Shown here one piece after another: positions 34,001 to 43,686 of a stretch of DNA of 64,000 nucleotides; the first letter of the stretch is position 1, and the number at the start of each line of letters is the position of its first letter. This DNA is from Prevotella jejuni (lineage in GTDB: Bacteria > Bacteroidota > Bacteroidia > Bacteroidales > Bacteroidaceae): contig NZ_FZNZ01000015.1 in assembly GCF_900187995.1 (NCBI RefSeq), positions 25,524 through 89,523 on the forward strand. Reading direction: 5' to 3'. A program made the position numbers and the translations under genes. The notes under the pieces were generated by a model. It was not told the origin of the DNA and did no database searches. It was given only the letters and a program-made list of their open reading frames with translations.

Positions 34001-36309
34001 GAAGAATACTTTTGATTTGTTTATTGTCACAGCTTGTTGTCCTATCTTACGCACAAAGCGTGATGGGCAAAGTAGTGGATACTCATCATGCTCCCATACC
34101 ATTTGCCAATGTTGTGCTGCTCAACGCCAAGGATTCCACTTTCATGGCAGGGACTGTGACTAAGGAAGACGGCTCTTTTTCTTTGGAGACAGGGGGCTCT
34201 AACAATATTCTGAAAGTGTCGAGCATAGGATATGTGACAACACTGATAGCATTCAAAAGTGGTAATATCGGGGATATAATATTGGATGAAGGCAACCGAA
34301 CCCTTGCTGAGGTCATCGTGAAAGGTTCTTTACCACAATATAAGGCTGTTGCCGGTGGACTGAACATTGATATTCACAACTCCTTACTGAAGGATGTGGG
34401 AACGGCAAACGATGTCGTCTCTATGCTGCCAGGCATTGAAGGTAATAACGGCAATTTCACGGTCTTTGCCAAAGGCACACCTGAAATATACATCAACAAC
34501 AGGAAGGTGCATAATGCCAGCGAACTCAAGTACTTGAAATCGAATGAGATAAAAAGTATAGACATCATCACGACACCGGGGGCAAGATACAACTCGGAAG
34601 TGGGTTCGGTCATTCGTATAAGTACCATTAAGAACACAAGCAGCGGCATCGGCGTGACAGCCTTCGGCCAAGGTGAGTATGCCCGGAAATGGACCACTTA
34701 CGATGACGCTGCCATCAAGTATCATACAGGTGGTCTTGAAGTGACTGGGGCCTTATCTTTTACAAATGGCTATAATGCTGCGGATGCAACGATCACAGAT
34801 GACTTTAAGAGCAATGGCAACCATATTAATATATTACAAGTGTGCCCTAATGATTTCTGGTATACTATCGCCGACGGGAAGATTGGGGCAAGCTATGACA
34901 TCGGTGGGAACAACTTGATTGGGCTGTCCTACAAACTCGATGGCTCTATATACGAGGGAGGACACGCCAACACGCAACAGACCATAACGAGAAACCAAGT
35001 ATTGGAAGGCTATGTTGACCAGCAGATGACCATTCTTGAAAACGAAAACCCACAACACGAGGCAAATTTGTATTACCTGGGCAAAGTGGGGAAGCTTGGC
35101 ATAGACCTAAATGGTACATGGGTGTGGAAGAAGTCTTCCCGCAACCAGATGTCGGCAGAAAGCAGCGAGGAATTAGAGGGCCGTCTCATCCATTCTTCAA
35201 GTACCAACAGGAACAGGATGTTGGCTGCAAAGCTCATCCTTACCTATCCCATATGGAAGGGAGAGGTAAGTGTCGGCAGTGAGGTGTCCCATACTAAAAC
35301 ACATGGGTTATACAACAATGTTGAGCAAATACTCACGTCATCGGATGACGAGATACGCGAGAGCAACACAGCCTTGTTTGCCGAGTACTGTGCTCCTTTT
35401 GGAAATTTCAATATCGTTGCTGGATTACGTTATGAGGATGTGAAATCCTACTACTATTCATTTGGGGAATTGCAGACAGGACAGAGCCGTGATTATAACG
35501 ATCTGTTCCCCAATGTCTCCATTGGCTGGCACCACAGGCTGGCCGAGGTGCAGTTCAGCTATGGGAAGCGCATAAGCAGGCCTAGTTATCAGTCGCTTAG
35601 CTCCAATGTGCAATATGACAACCGCTACGAGTATGAGGGAGGCAACCCGCTGCTGAGACCCACAATAATACATAACGTTGACTTGCTTTTTACTTATTCA
35701 TGGCTTCATCTTGCAGCCGGGTACAATTACCGGAAAGATGCACGGTTCTCATTTGCAGATTTGTATCAGGAGGACTCTGAGATTACTATCTGGAGAAATA
35801 AGAATTTCGACAAACAGCAGTCGTTCAACGCCTCCATTACACTGTCGCCGAAATTCGGATTCTACAAGCCTTCACTCCTGTTAGGCTACTGGCAGCAGTT
35901 CCTTGATGTGAAACAATATGGGGTATCAGAAGATCTGAACAAGCCCTTGTGGAAGATGGATTTCCGCAACTGGTTTGAAATAAACAATACCTGCAAGGCA
36001 ATGCTCTATTTGAGGTACAGGTCAGGCTATGATGATGGATTTACCAGAAACAAGCATTCGTTTAGCGTCAACCTCCGATTGCAAAAGGATTTCCTACAGA
36101 AATCTCTGACCGTCTCACTATATGCCAACGACATATTCAAGCAGCAGCGCAACTGTTGGACGGGCTATTACAGTGTGGCTACTATGACTAAGGACTCGTA
36201 CGGCTATACTAGGATCATTGGTATCTCTGTGTCTTACAATTTCAACAATACAGGAAAAGGCAAATACAAGGGAACAGGTGCCGGTAATGATGAAAAGTCA
36301 AGGTTGTAA
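33997..36309 (+). CDS. Outer-membrane beta-barrel protein with N-terminal carboxypeptidase-like domain
   Basis: 770 residues. A signal peptide (MRRILLICLLSQLVVLSYAQ) precedes a CarboxypepD_reg-like domain (GKVVDTHHAPIPFANVVLLN) and a plug-like region (LAEVIVKGSLPQYKAVAGGL, DVVSMLPGIEGNNGNFTVFA, IKSIDIITTPGARYNSEVGS). A long beta-barrel then runs to near the C-terminus. Proteins of this outer-membrane barrel type are common in Bacteroidetes RiPP export loci and may provide the outer-membrane route for the peptide, or take it up as immunity or signal receptor. It overlaps the maturase by 4 nt and is followed 11 nt later by the exporter. Confidence 0.85.
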   Translation: MRRILLICLLSQLVVLSYAQSVMGKVVDTHHAPIPFANVVLLNAKDSTFMAGTVTKEDGSFSLETGGSNNILKVSSIGYVTTLIAFKSGNIGDIILDEGNRTLAEVIVKGSLPQYKAVAGGLNIDIHNSLLKDVGTANDVVSMLPGIEGNNGNFTVFAKGTPEIYINNRKVHNASELKYLKSNEIKSIDIITTPGARYNSEVGSVIRISTIKNTSSGIGVTAFGQGEYARKWTTYDDAAIKYHTGGLEVTGALSFTNGYNAADATITDDFKSNGNHINILQVCPNDFWYTIADGKIGASYDIGGNNLIGLSYKLDGSIYEGGHANTQQTITRNQVLEGYVDQQMTILENENPQHEANLYYLGKVGKLGIDLNGTWVWKKSSRNQMSAESSEELEGRLIHSSSTNRNRMLAAKLILTYPIWKGEVSVGSEVSHTKTHGLYNNVEQILTSSDDEIRESNTALFAEYCAPFGNFNIVAGLRYEDVKSYYYSFGELQTGQSRDYNDLFPNVSIGWHHRLAEVQFSYGKRISRPSYQSLSSNVQYDNRYEYEGGNPLLRPTIIHNVDLLFTYSWLHLAAGYNYRKDARFSFADLYQEDSEITIWRNKNFDKQQSFNASITLSPKFGFYKPSLLLGYWQQFLDVKQYGVSEDLNKPLWKMDFRNWFEINNTCKAMLYLRYRSGYDDGFTRNKHSFSVNLRLQKDFLQKSLTVSLYANDIFKQQRNCWTGYYSVATMTKDSYGYTRIIGISVSYNFNNTGKGKYKGTGAGNDEKSRL

Positions 36310-36320
36310 AAGGCTTTAGC

Positions 36321-38525
36321 ATGAAAGATAGCTTCAAGTGTATAATTCAGTCGGACAGTATGATGTGCGGCATCACCTGCTTGCAAATGGTATGTAAACA
36401 TTTTGGCAGGGAAGTCTCATTGCGTACATTGTCAAAACTTTGTGTTGCGACATCAGAGGGAGTTTCGATGCTGGGTGTCAATGAAGCTGCAAATAAGCTC
36501 GGACTACGCACAATGTGTGCAAGAACCGATTTTGATACTCTGAGCAAGGCTACTCTTCCTTGCGTCCTCCATTGGAATCAGAATCACTTTGTCGTGCTCT
36601 ACAAGGTGAGGAAAGGGCGTATCTTTTATGTGGCTGACCCTGGCAAGGGACTCGTGAAATATAATCTTGAGGAGTTCGGGAAACACTGGGTAAGCACTGC
36701 TTCTCAAGGAGAAGAGAAAGGTATAGCGATGTTTCTCGTGCCCACACTGGAGTTCTACTCGCATAAGGTGGACAATGAGGAAGAGGACGGCAGCCCAAGG
36801 TCTTTCCAGTTCCTCTTTGGTTACATTAAGCAATATCGCAAGTACTTCGGTCAAATTGTTTTAGGCTTGCTCGTTGGCAGCCTGCTGCAACTCATTCTGC
36901 CTTTCCTCACACAATCTATCGTGGATGTGGGCATCAAAAACCAGAACATCGGCTTTATATGGCTGATACTCCTTGGACAGCTGATGCTTACCATAAGTAG
37001 AACTGCCATCGATTTTATCCGCCGTTGGCTGTTGCTCCATATCTCATTGCGTATAAACATTTCGTTGGTGAGTGATTTCTTCATTAAGCTTTTAAAGTTG
37101 CCCATGTCGTTCTTTGATACAAAGCTGATGGGCGACCTTATGCAGCGTATGGGCGACCACAGTAGGGTAAACACGTTCCTGACACAGCAAACGCTCAGTA
37201 TTGTGTTCTCGCTCTTTACCTTTGTGGTATTCAGCATCGTACTGCTATCCTATAATTGGCTTATCTTTGCCATTTTCATGCTCGGCAGCCTGCTTTATGG
37301 CGGTTGGCTTGCGCTCTTCCTCAGGCGCAGAAAGGTTCTCGATTATGAACTCTTCGAGCAACAAGCTATCAACAACAATAAAACCTATGAATTTATCACC
37401 TCTATGCAGGAGATAAAACTGCAAGACTGTGAACAGCGCAGACGCTGGGAATGGGAGGACGTGCAGGCTGATTTATTCAACGTACAGATGAAATCGCTAA
37501 AGCTCCAACAAACACAGGAGGCTGGCAGTATATTCATCAACGAACTGAAGAATATCGTAATCACCGTAGTGGCAGCAACTGCTGTTATTCACGGACAACT
37601 CACACTGGGTATGATGCTTGCCGTGCAATACATTATCGGACAGCTCAACTCGCCTGTGGAACAGCTGATGAGTTTCTTCTACTCCGTACAAGATGTAAAG
37701 ATAAGCCTTGAACGTATCAACGAAATCCACCGTATGGACGATGAGAACGGAAAACAAGGATTGGAAACTTCAGTAACTGACGAAACTAAGGGTATAGACA
37801 TGGAAAACATAAACTTTAAATACGACCCACATGCACTGAAAACTATCATAGATAATGTAAGCCTCACTATCCCCAAAGGCAAGGTAACAGCCATTGTCGG
37901 AGCGTCGGGTAGCGGAAAAACCACGCTCATCAAACTTATGCTGGGCTATTATCCTGTGCTGGGTGGACAAATCAATATTGGTGGAACAGATGTAAACACG
38001 CTCAATAAGAAGTGGTGGCGCAGACAATGTGGCGTGGTTATGCAGGACGGCGTGATATTCTCTGAATCGATAGCTCGCAATATAGCCGTAGACGATAAGG
38101 AGATAGACAAACAGCGATTGCAGACAGCTGCAGAGATAGCTTGTATTCACGATTATGTGATGGGGCTGCCATTAAAGTATAATACTAAGATAGGTCGTGA
38201 TGGCGTTGGCTTGAGCCAAGGACAGAAACAGCGTATATTGATAGCGAGAGCCGTCTATAAGAACCCCAACTATATTTTCCTTGACGAAGCTACCAACTCG
38301 CTCGATGCCAACAACGAACGTATGATTGTGGAACATCTGGACGAGTTCTATAAAGGTAAGACGGTAGTTATAGTGGCACACCGACTAAGTACGGTGAAGA
38401 ATGCCGACCAGATAGTGGTACTGGATAAAGGCAAGGTGGTCGAGATCGGCAACCACGAGGAACTCACGGCAAAGCGGGGTGCATACTATAACCTCGTGAA
38501 AAATCAGTTAGAATTAGGCAACTAA
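36321..38525 (+). CDS. Peptidase C39-containing ABC transporter (PCAT)
   Basis: 734 residues in three parts. Residues 1-135 are a C39 cysteine peptidase: QSDSMMCGITCLQMVCKHFG (catalytic Cys), then HWNQNHFVVLYKV (His) and YVADPGKG (Asp); it cuts after double glycine. Residues about 165-460 are six membrane helices. The ATPase has GASGSGKTTLIK, the signature LSQGQKQR, Walker B YIFLDEATNSLD and the H-loop VAHRLS. Such transporters remove the leader and export the matured peptide. It stands 11 nt after the barrel gene and 17 nt before the HlyD-like gene. Confidence 0.95.
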   Translation: MKDSFKCIIQSDSMMCGITCLQMVCKHFGREVSLRTLSKLCVATSEGVSMLGVNEAANKLGLRTMCARTDFDTLSKATLPCVLHWNQNHFVVLYKVRKGRIFYVADPGKGLVKYNLEEFGKHWVSTASQGEEKGIAMFLVPTLEFYSHKVDNEEEDGSPRSFQFLFGYIKQYRKYFGQIVLGLLVGSLLQLILPFLTQSIVDVGIKNQNIGFIWLILLGQLMLTISRTAIDFIRRWLLLHISLRINISLVSDFFIKLLKLPMSFFDTKLMGDLMQRMGDHSRVNTFLTQQTLSIVFSLFTFVVFSIVLLSYNWLIFAIFMLGSLLYGGWLALFLRRRKVLDYELFEQQAINNNKTYEFITSMQEIKLQDCEQRRRWEWEDVQADLFNVQMKSLKLQQTQEAGSIFINELKNIVITVVAATAVIHGQLTLGMMLAVQYIIGQLNSPVEQLMSFFYSVQDVKISLERINEIHRMDDENGKQGLETSVTDETKGIDMENINFKYDPHALKTIIDNVSLTIPKGKVTAIVGASGSGKTTLIKLMLGYYPVLGGQINIGGTDVNTLNKKWWRRQCGVVMQDGVIFSESIARNIAVDDKEIDKQRLQTAAEIACIHDYVMGLPLKYNTKIGRDGVGLSQGQKQRILIARAVYKNPNYIFLDEATNSLDANNERMIVEHLDEFYKGKTVVIVAHRLSTVKNADQIVVLDKGKVVEIGNHEELTAKRGAYYNLVKNQLELGN

Positions 38526-38542
38526 CAGCAGAAAGGAATATT

Positions 38543-39022
38543 ATGGCAGACAACAAGATAGAACTTCGCAGCGAGAAAGTAAGGCACATCATTGGCGAGA
38601 TACCGTCAAGGATTGTCCGTTATGGTATCACAATCATCACCATTGTGTTATTAGTACTGTTAGTAGGTGCATATTTTATACCTTATCCCGAAACCATCAG
38701 CGCAAAGGTACAGATGACAAATGCCCACCAAGGCACAATAGACATTCCTTATAAATATGTGAATACGATAGCAAGAGGAATGACAGCGAACATCGAAGTT
38801 GAGGGCTACGATACAGAAACCTACGGAGTTGCCAATGGTGTAATAACAACTACATCGCATACACCCCGACAAACGGCAGAAGGCAGCGTGTTCACAGCAC
38901 AAGTAAAGATAACGGATTGCAGGTATAAAATTATCAGCGGAATGACAGGCACCGCATCTATACTTGTAAGCAATGAAAGCGTGCTTCAGAGGATTGTCCA
39001 GAGAATAACAAACAGCATATAA
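38543..39022 (+). CDS. Very short HlyD-like membrane-fusion protein
   Basis: 159 residues, against the 400 or so usual for HlyD-type adaptors. It has an N-terminal membrane helix (RYGITIITIVLLVLLVGAYF) and a beta-rich part with IARGMTANIEVEGYDTETYG and KIISGMTGTASILVSNESVL, the strands that normally follow the coiled coil. The whole alpha-helical hairpin and the lipoyl-like halves are missing. The gene looks intact, so this is either a natural short form or an internal deletion without frame loss. It is the last gene of the export operon. Confidence 0.75.
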   Translation: MADNKIELRSEKVRHIIGEIPSRIVRYGITIITIVLLVLLVGAYFIPYPETISAKVQMTNAHQGTIDIPYKYVNTIARGMTANIEVEGYDTETYGVANGVITTTSHTPRQTAEGSVFTAQVKITDCRYKIISGMTGTASILVSNESVLQRIVQRITNSI

Positions 39023-39042
39023 TTTCCTTTTTAATCGTAATC

Positions 39043-39135
39043 AAGCGGTGAAAGAAGAAGGGCAGATGTAGTTACTGCGTAGTACCATTGTTTCGGGTAT
39101 TTTACTACACGTTAATCCTTTTTCTTTCACCGCTT
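39043..39135. repeat. 19-bp inverted repeat around a 55-bp loop, end of the RiPP locus
   Basis: Left arm AAGCGGTGAAAGAAGAAGG (39043-39061), right arm 39117-39135, with one mismatch. It lies 20 nt after the HlyD-like stop. It could be a large terminator hairpin, or the end of a mobile unit. Confidence 0.7.
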
Positions 39136-39303
39136 TAACTCCTATTGTAGTAATGTAGTAAGATATAATCGGTGAATTCTGCCCTTTTTGAAAAGAGTAT
39201 TTCTACGCAAATCGTTCCGTTCATTCCTCATTATCAGTTTGTTTATGTCAGCTTCGATTTCTCTTCATTTTCGTTGATTAGTTACCAAAGAAAGTGTTAC
39301 AGA

Positions 39304-39723
39304 ATGAAGAAGACGGTTTATTTCGCAGGTTCTATCCGCGGTGGTAGAGAGGATGCTGCAGTGTATAAGCGGATGATAGACTATATCAACATGACCGATA
39401 TAGTATTTACGGAGCACATCGGTTTAGAAAGCCTAAACTTGAAGACACGTACAAAAGAGGATGATGTACATATATATGAGCGTGATACAGAGTGGATTAG
39501 GACGTCTGATGTGTTGATAGCAGACTGTACGAACCCCTCTCATGGCGTCGGTTATGAACTGGCTTACGCTGAGGCTCGTAATATCCCAGTGCACATCTTC
39601 TATGATAAAAGCAAAGCTAATGTCTCTGCAATGTTGAATGGCAACACCCGCTTCAAGCTTTATCCATACGAGAGAGAAGCAGAGATATATCCTGTTCTGG
39701 ATAATATCTTAGGAAATAAGTAG
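39304..39723 (+). CDS. Nucleoside 2-deoxyribosyltransferase
   Basis: 139 residues from MKKTVYFAGSIRGGREDAAV; an upstream in-frame ATG would add 44 unlikely residues. The family motifs are FAGSIRGG near the start, IYERDTEWIRTSDVLIADCT and NPSHGVGYELAYAEARN (catalytic Glu). It moves 2-deoxyribose between bases for nucleoside salvage. It stands alone. Confidence 0.88.
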   Translation: MKKTVYFAGSIRGGREDAAVYKRMIDYINMTDIVFTEHIGLESLNLKTRTKEDDVHIYERDTEWIRTSDVLIADCTNPSHGVGYELAYAEARNIPVHIFYDKSKANVSAMLNGNTRFKLYPYEREAEIYPVLDNILGNK

Positions 39724-40165
39724 GGCGGTTTAATAGAGAGAAATCAATATCTTCGGGGATTTGGAGTGATAAGGACCACCTGAGTTTAGGACTTATAAGA
39801 AACGTCACACAGAGAAAAGGAGAAGACGGAGGATTATTACATACAAAGTAATGGTAGTCACAGAGGCACCGTCGGTGCGTAGAGCAACGGAGGTTATTTG
39901 CCAGTTTTATTTGAGATTCTATGCCCAAAGCATTTATCTCAAATGATGTCAAGAATCTGTATGCTACACCTCTGTCGCTCTTTGTGCCATTGGCACCTCC
40001 CTGACATAGCGCTCTTCTCCTTCCACTCCGTGCCTCTGTGTGCCTTATTATGTAAGAGTTTTAGATTATCACTCTATATTTCGGAAGTTCCAAAAAACAA
40101 TATTCGAGGTTGACAGTATTCTCCTATTCTTGTCAAGAAAGGGATAGGCACGCTTGCATCATATA
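39724..40165. other. Non-coding region between convergent genes
   Basis: Contains words such as GCACCGTCGGTGC and two opposed copies of 'cctctg(t)gtgc' like sequences around 39860 and 40030, but no gene is supported. Confidence 0.4.
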
Positions 40166-42778
40166 TCATAAAGCAAAGTGAGTAGTAAGCATCACGCATC
40201 TTGGACGGAGCTGGTAGAGGGTGTAGCCTTCGGTGAGGTTGCTATTAGAACGATAGACAAAGGTGTCTGTATTGAGGATGTTATCGAAGTTAAGAACGAA
40301 TTGCACCTTCTTACTTGGCTTGAAGGTGATGCTAAGGGTCATAAAGGTATAGTCCTTTCTATCGGTAAAACCACTGTTATGTGTGTATTGTAAGGTCGTA
40401 TTCAACAGTAGTCTATCAGGGAGGAAAGTCATGTCAAGAGACGTCTCATTGCTGACGTTGCGAATAGTATTTATGTAGTTACCTGCCTTTGATTGGGAGA
40501 TAGTCCACCTGTAGTTATCTGTCAATCGGATATACTTGATAAGGTTAAAGGTAAGGTTAGCAGAAATAAAGAAGCTATTAAAGTGATAGTTGGTGATGAC
40601 AGACTGGCGTAGTATCTTACTTGTGTTAGTAGAGTATTCAGCTGTTGTGCCAATACTCGTATCGTGCCAAGCGATTTCCTTTCTTGTGCTTATTGTTATT
40701 GAGTAGTTGTTACTATGGTTAGGAGCATATTCAGCTTGCAATAGTGTATGTGCATTCTGGTCTATTGTCGTACCATAGAGGATGTCACTCCATGAGCGAC
40801 TAACTGCCCCAGAGAGATAGGCAAAGAACTGATGAGGGATATCCTTGTAGTGTATCTTCCCATGTATAGTAGCCGATTTGTTTTCGGATAGGTTCACTTT
40901 GTAGCGGTTCAATGTTCTATAGTTGCTCATCAGATAAGCAGTCATTAGGTTTCTCCAGTTCGTAGGATACATTCCATAACTCCCTCCTGCAGAAAGCGTC
41001 CAATTGTCCGTAGCTTTCCAAAGCATTGTAAAAGAAGGCGAGAAGAGCAGGGTCATGCGCTTTCCTTTCGTCGTCTCGTTAGCTATTGGTTCGTTATCCA
41101 CCTTTGTGTAGTTAAGTGATAAAGGCAGATTGAACGATAGGCGGAACGTGTTTCTGACATATTGTAGGTTGGCTCCCAAGTTGCTTTTCATCTGCAAGTA
41201 GGCCATATCACCGCTCGTCGCCATCGTCACAGCTGTATCGTTTAATAGACTTTTCAGTCCCACATATTCAATATCAAACTCTGCAGAAGGAGCAATAGTC
41301 CAGTTGTGTTTTCGGATGTTTCTTATCAAAGTAAGGCTGTTGTAACTTCCCATGTTTGAGAGTCTCACATCTTGTCTTGCCTGCATATCCCCTTCAATGG
41401 CGAGTGCTTGTGGGTTTGTCTGTACAAAATTGGTTGTCTTTAGATAGAAACCTCCGCCATTGGTTGTACGTTGGATCCATTCTGTATGATTGTTCAGTCC
41501 TAAGTTCCTATTAAAAGCATGCTGCAGAAAACTGGCCTTGTTAGATACAACCCGTCCGTTGTCATCGCTCCAATTCCCAGCTAAGTCAAGTGTGTTCTTA
41601 AGATAAGTCTTATTGCCATTATCCTCAAAATGCAACTGCACTGTGGTCGCATTCGTTGTGTTACGGGCTGATATATCTTCTGATATCATACGAGTAGTTG
41701 CATCAGGGAGCAGATAAGTGGTTTGTGAATAGCTACTTTGCCGTTGGATATCGTGCCTGTAAGTTATGTTATACTTTATTTCCGCCGTCTCACTCAGTTT
41801 GTTGAGATTGCTGAAACAGATGTTATGTTGGTTGTTACGCAGGCTCTTACCGACAGGAGAAGAGCCTGGCAAGATAATAGAAGTAAGGTTGGAGGGTCTA
41901 ATATTATGCTCTCCATAGTATGACTTAAGCCAGTTGACACTTGAACCGGTATTATCTGTTTCGTAATAGAAAACGTGCTGTTGTCTTTGTGCAAAGTACA
42001 TAAGGGCAGCATTGACATCTCTCAGTAAACCGTTAGAATCGAAGCCTACCCCTAAGTCTATGGTCTTTAGCCATCTACCCTTTGCTTTCTTCTTTAGCTT
42101 CAAGTTGATAGCTGCCGATTCAGGTGGTATCTGATCCTGCAATGCCTTGATGTGTTCATGGTTTTCCATCACCTGTACCGTACTGACATCCTCAGCCTTA
42201 ATACCATTCGTGGCGATGCTATATTTACCCGCAAACATATCCATGTTCTCAATGTAGAAATGGTTGATAGGTACACCTTGATACTTCACCATGCCACCTT
42301 CTAACGTGATACCTGGCAGCTGTTTGAGAATATCACCGATGGTTCTGTCCTGTCCTTTCATATAAGCAGAGACCAAGTAGTTCAGTGTGTCCCTACTTCC
42401 CCATAGCTTTCTTGCCTTTATCTCCACTTCTTTCAGTGTGATACTCTCGTAGGTGGTGGTGAAGTTAACGGTCTGACTCGTTGGCGTTATCCGCTTCACC
42501 TGCCGTTTAATATTGAATCCTGTCAGGCTTAAAAGAAGGTTATCATTTGTTCGTGGATAGCTGATAGCGTATCTGCCGTCTTCATTGGTCACACTACTGG
42601 CAAGAATGGAAGAGTCCTTCTCTTGTATTATAGTTAGGATACAACCCTCCATAGGTTGATGTTTATTATCAACCACACGCCCAGTAATAGTCAGAGAGTC
42701 TCCCTGACTATTCTGAGCCATACTGTTTATAGACAATAAGCCGATAAACGATAGTAAGATAAGTAGGTGTCTTATCAT
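40166..42778 (-). CDS. TonB-receptor-like outer-membrane barrel protein
   Basis: 870 residues. Signal peptide MIRHLLILLSFIGLLSINSM; then a carboxypeptidase-like regulatory domain (TITGRVVDNKHQPMEGCILT) and a plug with LKEVEIKARKLWGSRDTLNY and TIGDILKQLPGITLEGGMVK. A beta-barrel of over 600 residues follows. It overlaps by 4 nt with the upstream GLPGLI gene. GLPGLI proteins and this kind of barrel are a standard Bacteroidetes pair of unknown cargo, possibly a metal or peptide. No DUF4198 or regulator is adjacent. Confidence 0.85.
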   Translation of the reverse strand: MIRHLLILLSFIGLLSINSMAQNSQGDSLTITGRVVDNKHQPMEGCILTIIQEKDSSILASSVTNEDGRYAISYPRTNDNLLLSLTGFNIKRQVKRITPTSQTVNFTTTYESITLKEVEIKARKLWGSRDTLNYLVSAYMKGQDRTIGDILKQLPGITLEGGMVKYQGVPINHFYIENMDMFAGKYSIATNGIKAEDVSTVQVMENHEHIKALQDQIPPESAAINLKLKKKAKGRWLKTIDLGVGFDSNGLLRDVNAALMYFAQRQQHVFYYETDNTGSSVNWLKSYYGEHNIRPSNLTSIILPGSSPVGKSLRNNQHNICFSNLNKLSETAEIKYNITYRHDIQRQSSYSQTTYLLPDATTRMISEDISARNTTNATTVQLHFEDNGNKTYLKNTLDLAGNWSDDNGRVVSNKASFLQHAFNRNLGLNNHTEWIQRTTNGGGFYLKTTNFVQTNPQALAIEGDMQARQDVRLSNMGSYNSLTLIRNIRKHNWTIAPSAEFDIEYVGLKSLLNDTAVTMATSGDMAYLQMKSNLGANLQYVRNTFRLSFNLPLSLNYTKVDNEPIANETTKGKRMTLLFSPSFTMLWKATDNWTLSAGGSYGMYPTNWRNLMTAYLMSNYRTLNRYKVNLSENKSATIHGKIHYKDIPHQFFAYLSGAVSRSWSDILYGTTIDQNAHTLLQAEYAPNHSNNYSITISTRKEIAWHDTSIGTTAEYSTNTSKILRQSVITNYHFNSFFISANLTFNLIKYIRLTDNYRWTISQSKAGNYINTIRNVSNETSLDMTFLPDRLLLNTTLQYTHNSGFTDRKDYTFMTLSITFKPSKKVQFVLNFDNILNTDTFVYRSNSNLTEGYTLYQLRPRCVMLTTHFAL

Positions 42779-43614
42779 TCTCGTTCCAAAGGATTGTCGA
42801 ATGTAAAGAGCGTTAGTTTCACAACTTGTCCATTGAAGTTAGTTGTCGTGAAGTTGTAGCCATAACTCTCAAGGTAGCCTGCAGGATCTTTCAGCAATAG
42901 TCTCTCTTGCTTTCGGGTGTTCTCACGAGAAGTCTTTACATAGTTCCTGTCAAGGAAATAGATAGGCGTTGCTGTCTTAGGTTTTTCGATGCCTGTAACC
43001 GTCCAGTGATAATCTCCCTCTTTGGTTTCAGCCTCCATAACTAATCCCGGCAGTCCTGTAAACTTCCACGGACCATAGGAAAGCGGAATCTTGGTAGTGA
43101 ACCATACCTTATAATTTCTTCCACGATAAGAACAGGTTGCAGCTGTACAATCGTAGTCTAAAAGCGTTTTATGCTCGGTTGTAAGTTTCCATTGCATCTT
43201 CGGAGTAGCCTCTTGATAAAGGTAAGAGCCAGCTCCGTCCATATTGTAAATTACTGTTGTCTTTCCCTTTGGATAGCCAATATAGGTTTCACCAACATTA
43301 GCGACGAGTTTCATAGATGCTCTTGAGCCACGCTTTCCATTACGTAGAAAGGCTTTAGCCATTCTTAGGTCGGCATTATGTTCGCTCTCCACAAAACTCT
43401 GGCAAACCTTACGTCCGATGTAAGTATATACCTTTTCAAAATCAGGATTATTCTGTCCTGATAGGTCATATTTAACGGTTAGGTCATAAGAAACAATCAG
43501 CTGCGTCGTGTCAATTGCTGTATGCTTAAAAACATCTAATTCCGTCTTCTCCTGTGCATTTGCAGATACCGACAAGATTATCGCAATGAGTAGTAGATTA
43601 ATCTTCAATTTCAT
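42775..43614 (-). CDS. GLPGLI family protein
   Basis: 279 residues from MKLKINLLLIAIILSVSANA, a clean signal peptide; the longer start at 43680 is rejected. The name-giving motif is seen as WKFTGLPGLVMEAE, preceded by FTTKIPLSYGP, the usual context. It is a periplasmic or surface protein of unknown role. It precedes and overlaps the barrel gene (ATGA), so the two are co-translated. Confidence 0.93.
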   Translation of the reverse strand: MKLKINLLLIAIILSVSANAQEKTELDVFKHTAIDTTQLIVSYDLTVKYDLSGQNNPDFEKVYTYIGRKVCQSFVESEHNADLRMAKAFLRNGKRGSRASMKLVANVGETYIGYPKGKTTVIYNMDGAGSYLYQEATPKMQWKLTTEHKTLLDYDCTAATCSYRGRNYKVWFTTKIPLSYGPWKFTGLPGLVMEAETKEGDYHWTVTGIEKPKTATPIYFLDRNYVKTSRENTRKQERLLLKDPAGYLESYGYNFTTTNFNGQVVKLTLFTFDNPLERE

Positions 43615-43686
43615 AGTTGATTTATTTATAGTTATAGGTAAAGCAAAAAGTGAGTACAATAGTACGAAATGATTTATCACTTGGTC

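Noticed and set aside
40178..40393. Plus-strand frame inside the barrel gene
   Set aside because: It is a shadow on the opposite strand of a well-supported 870-residue gene.
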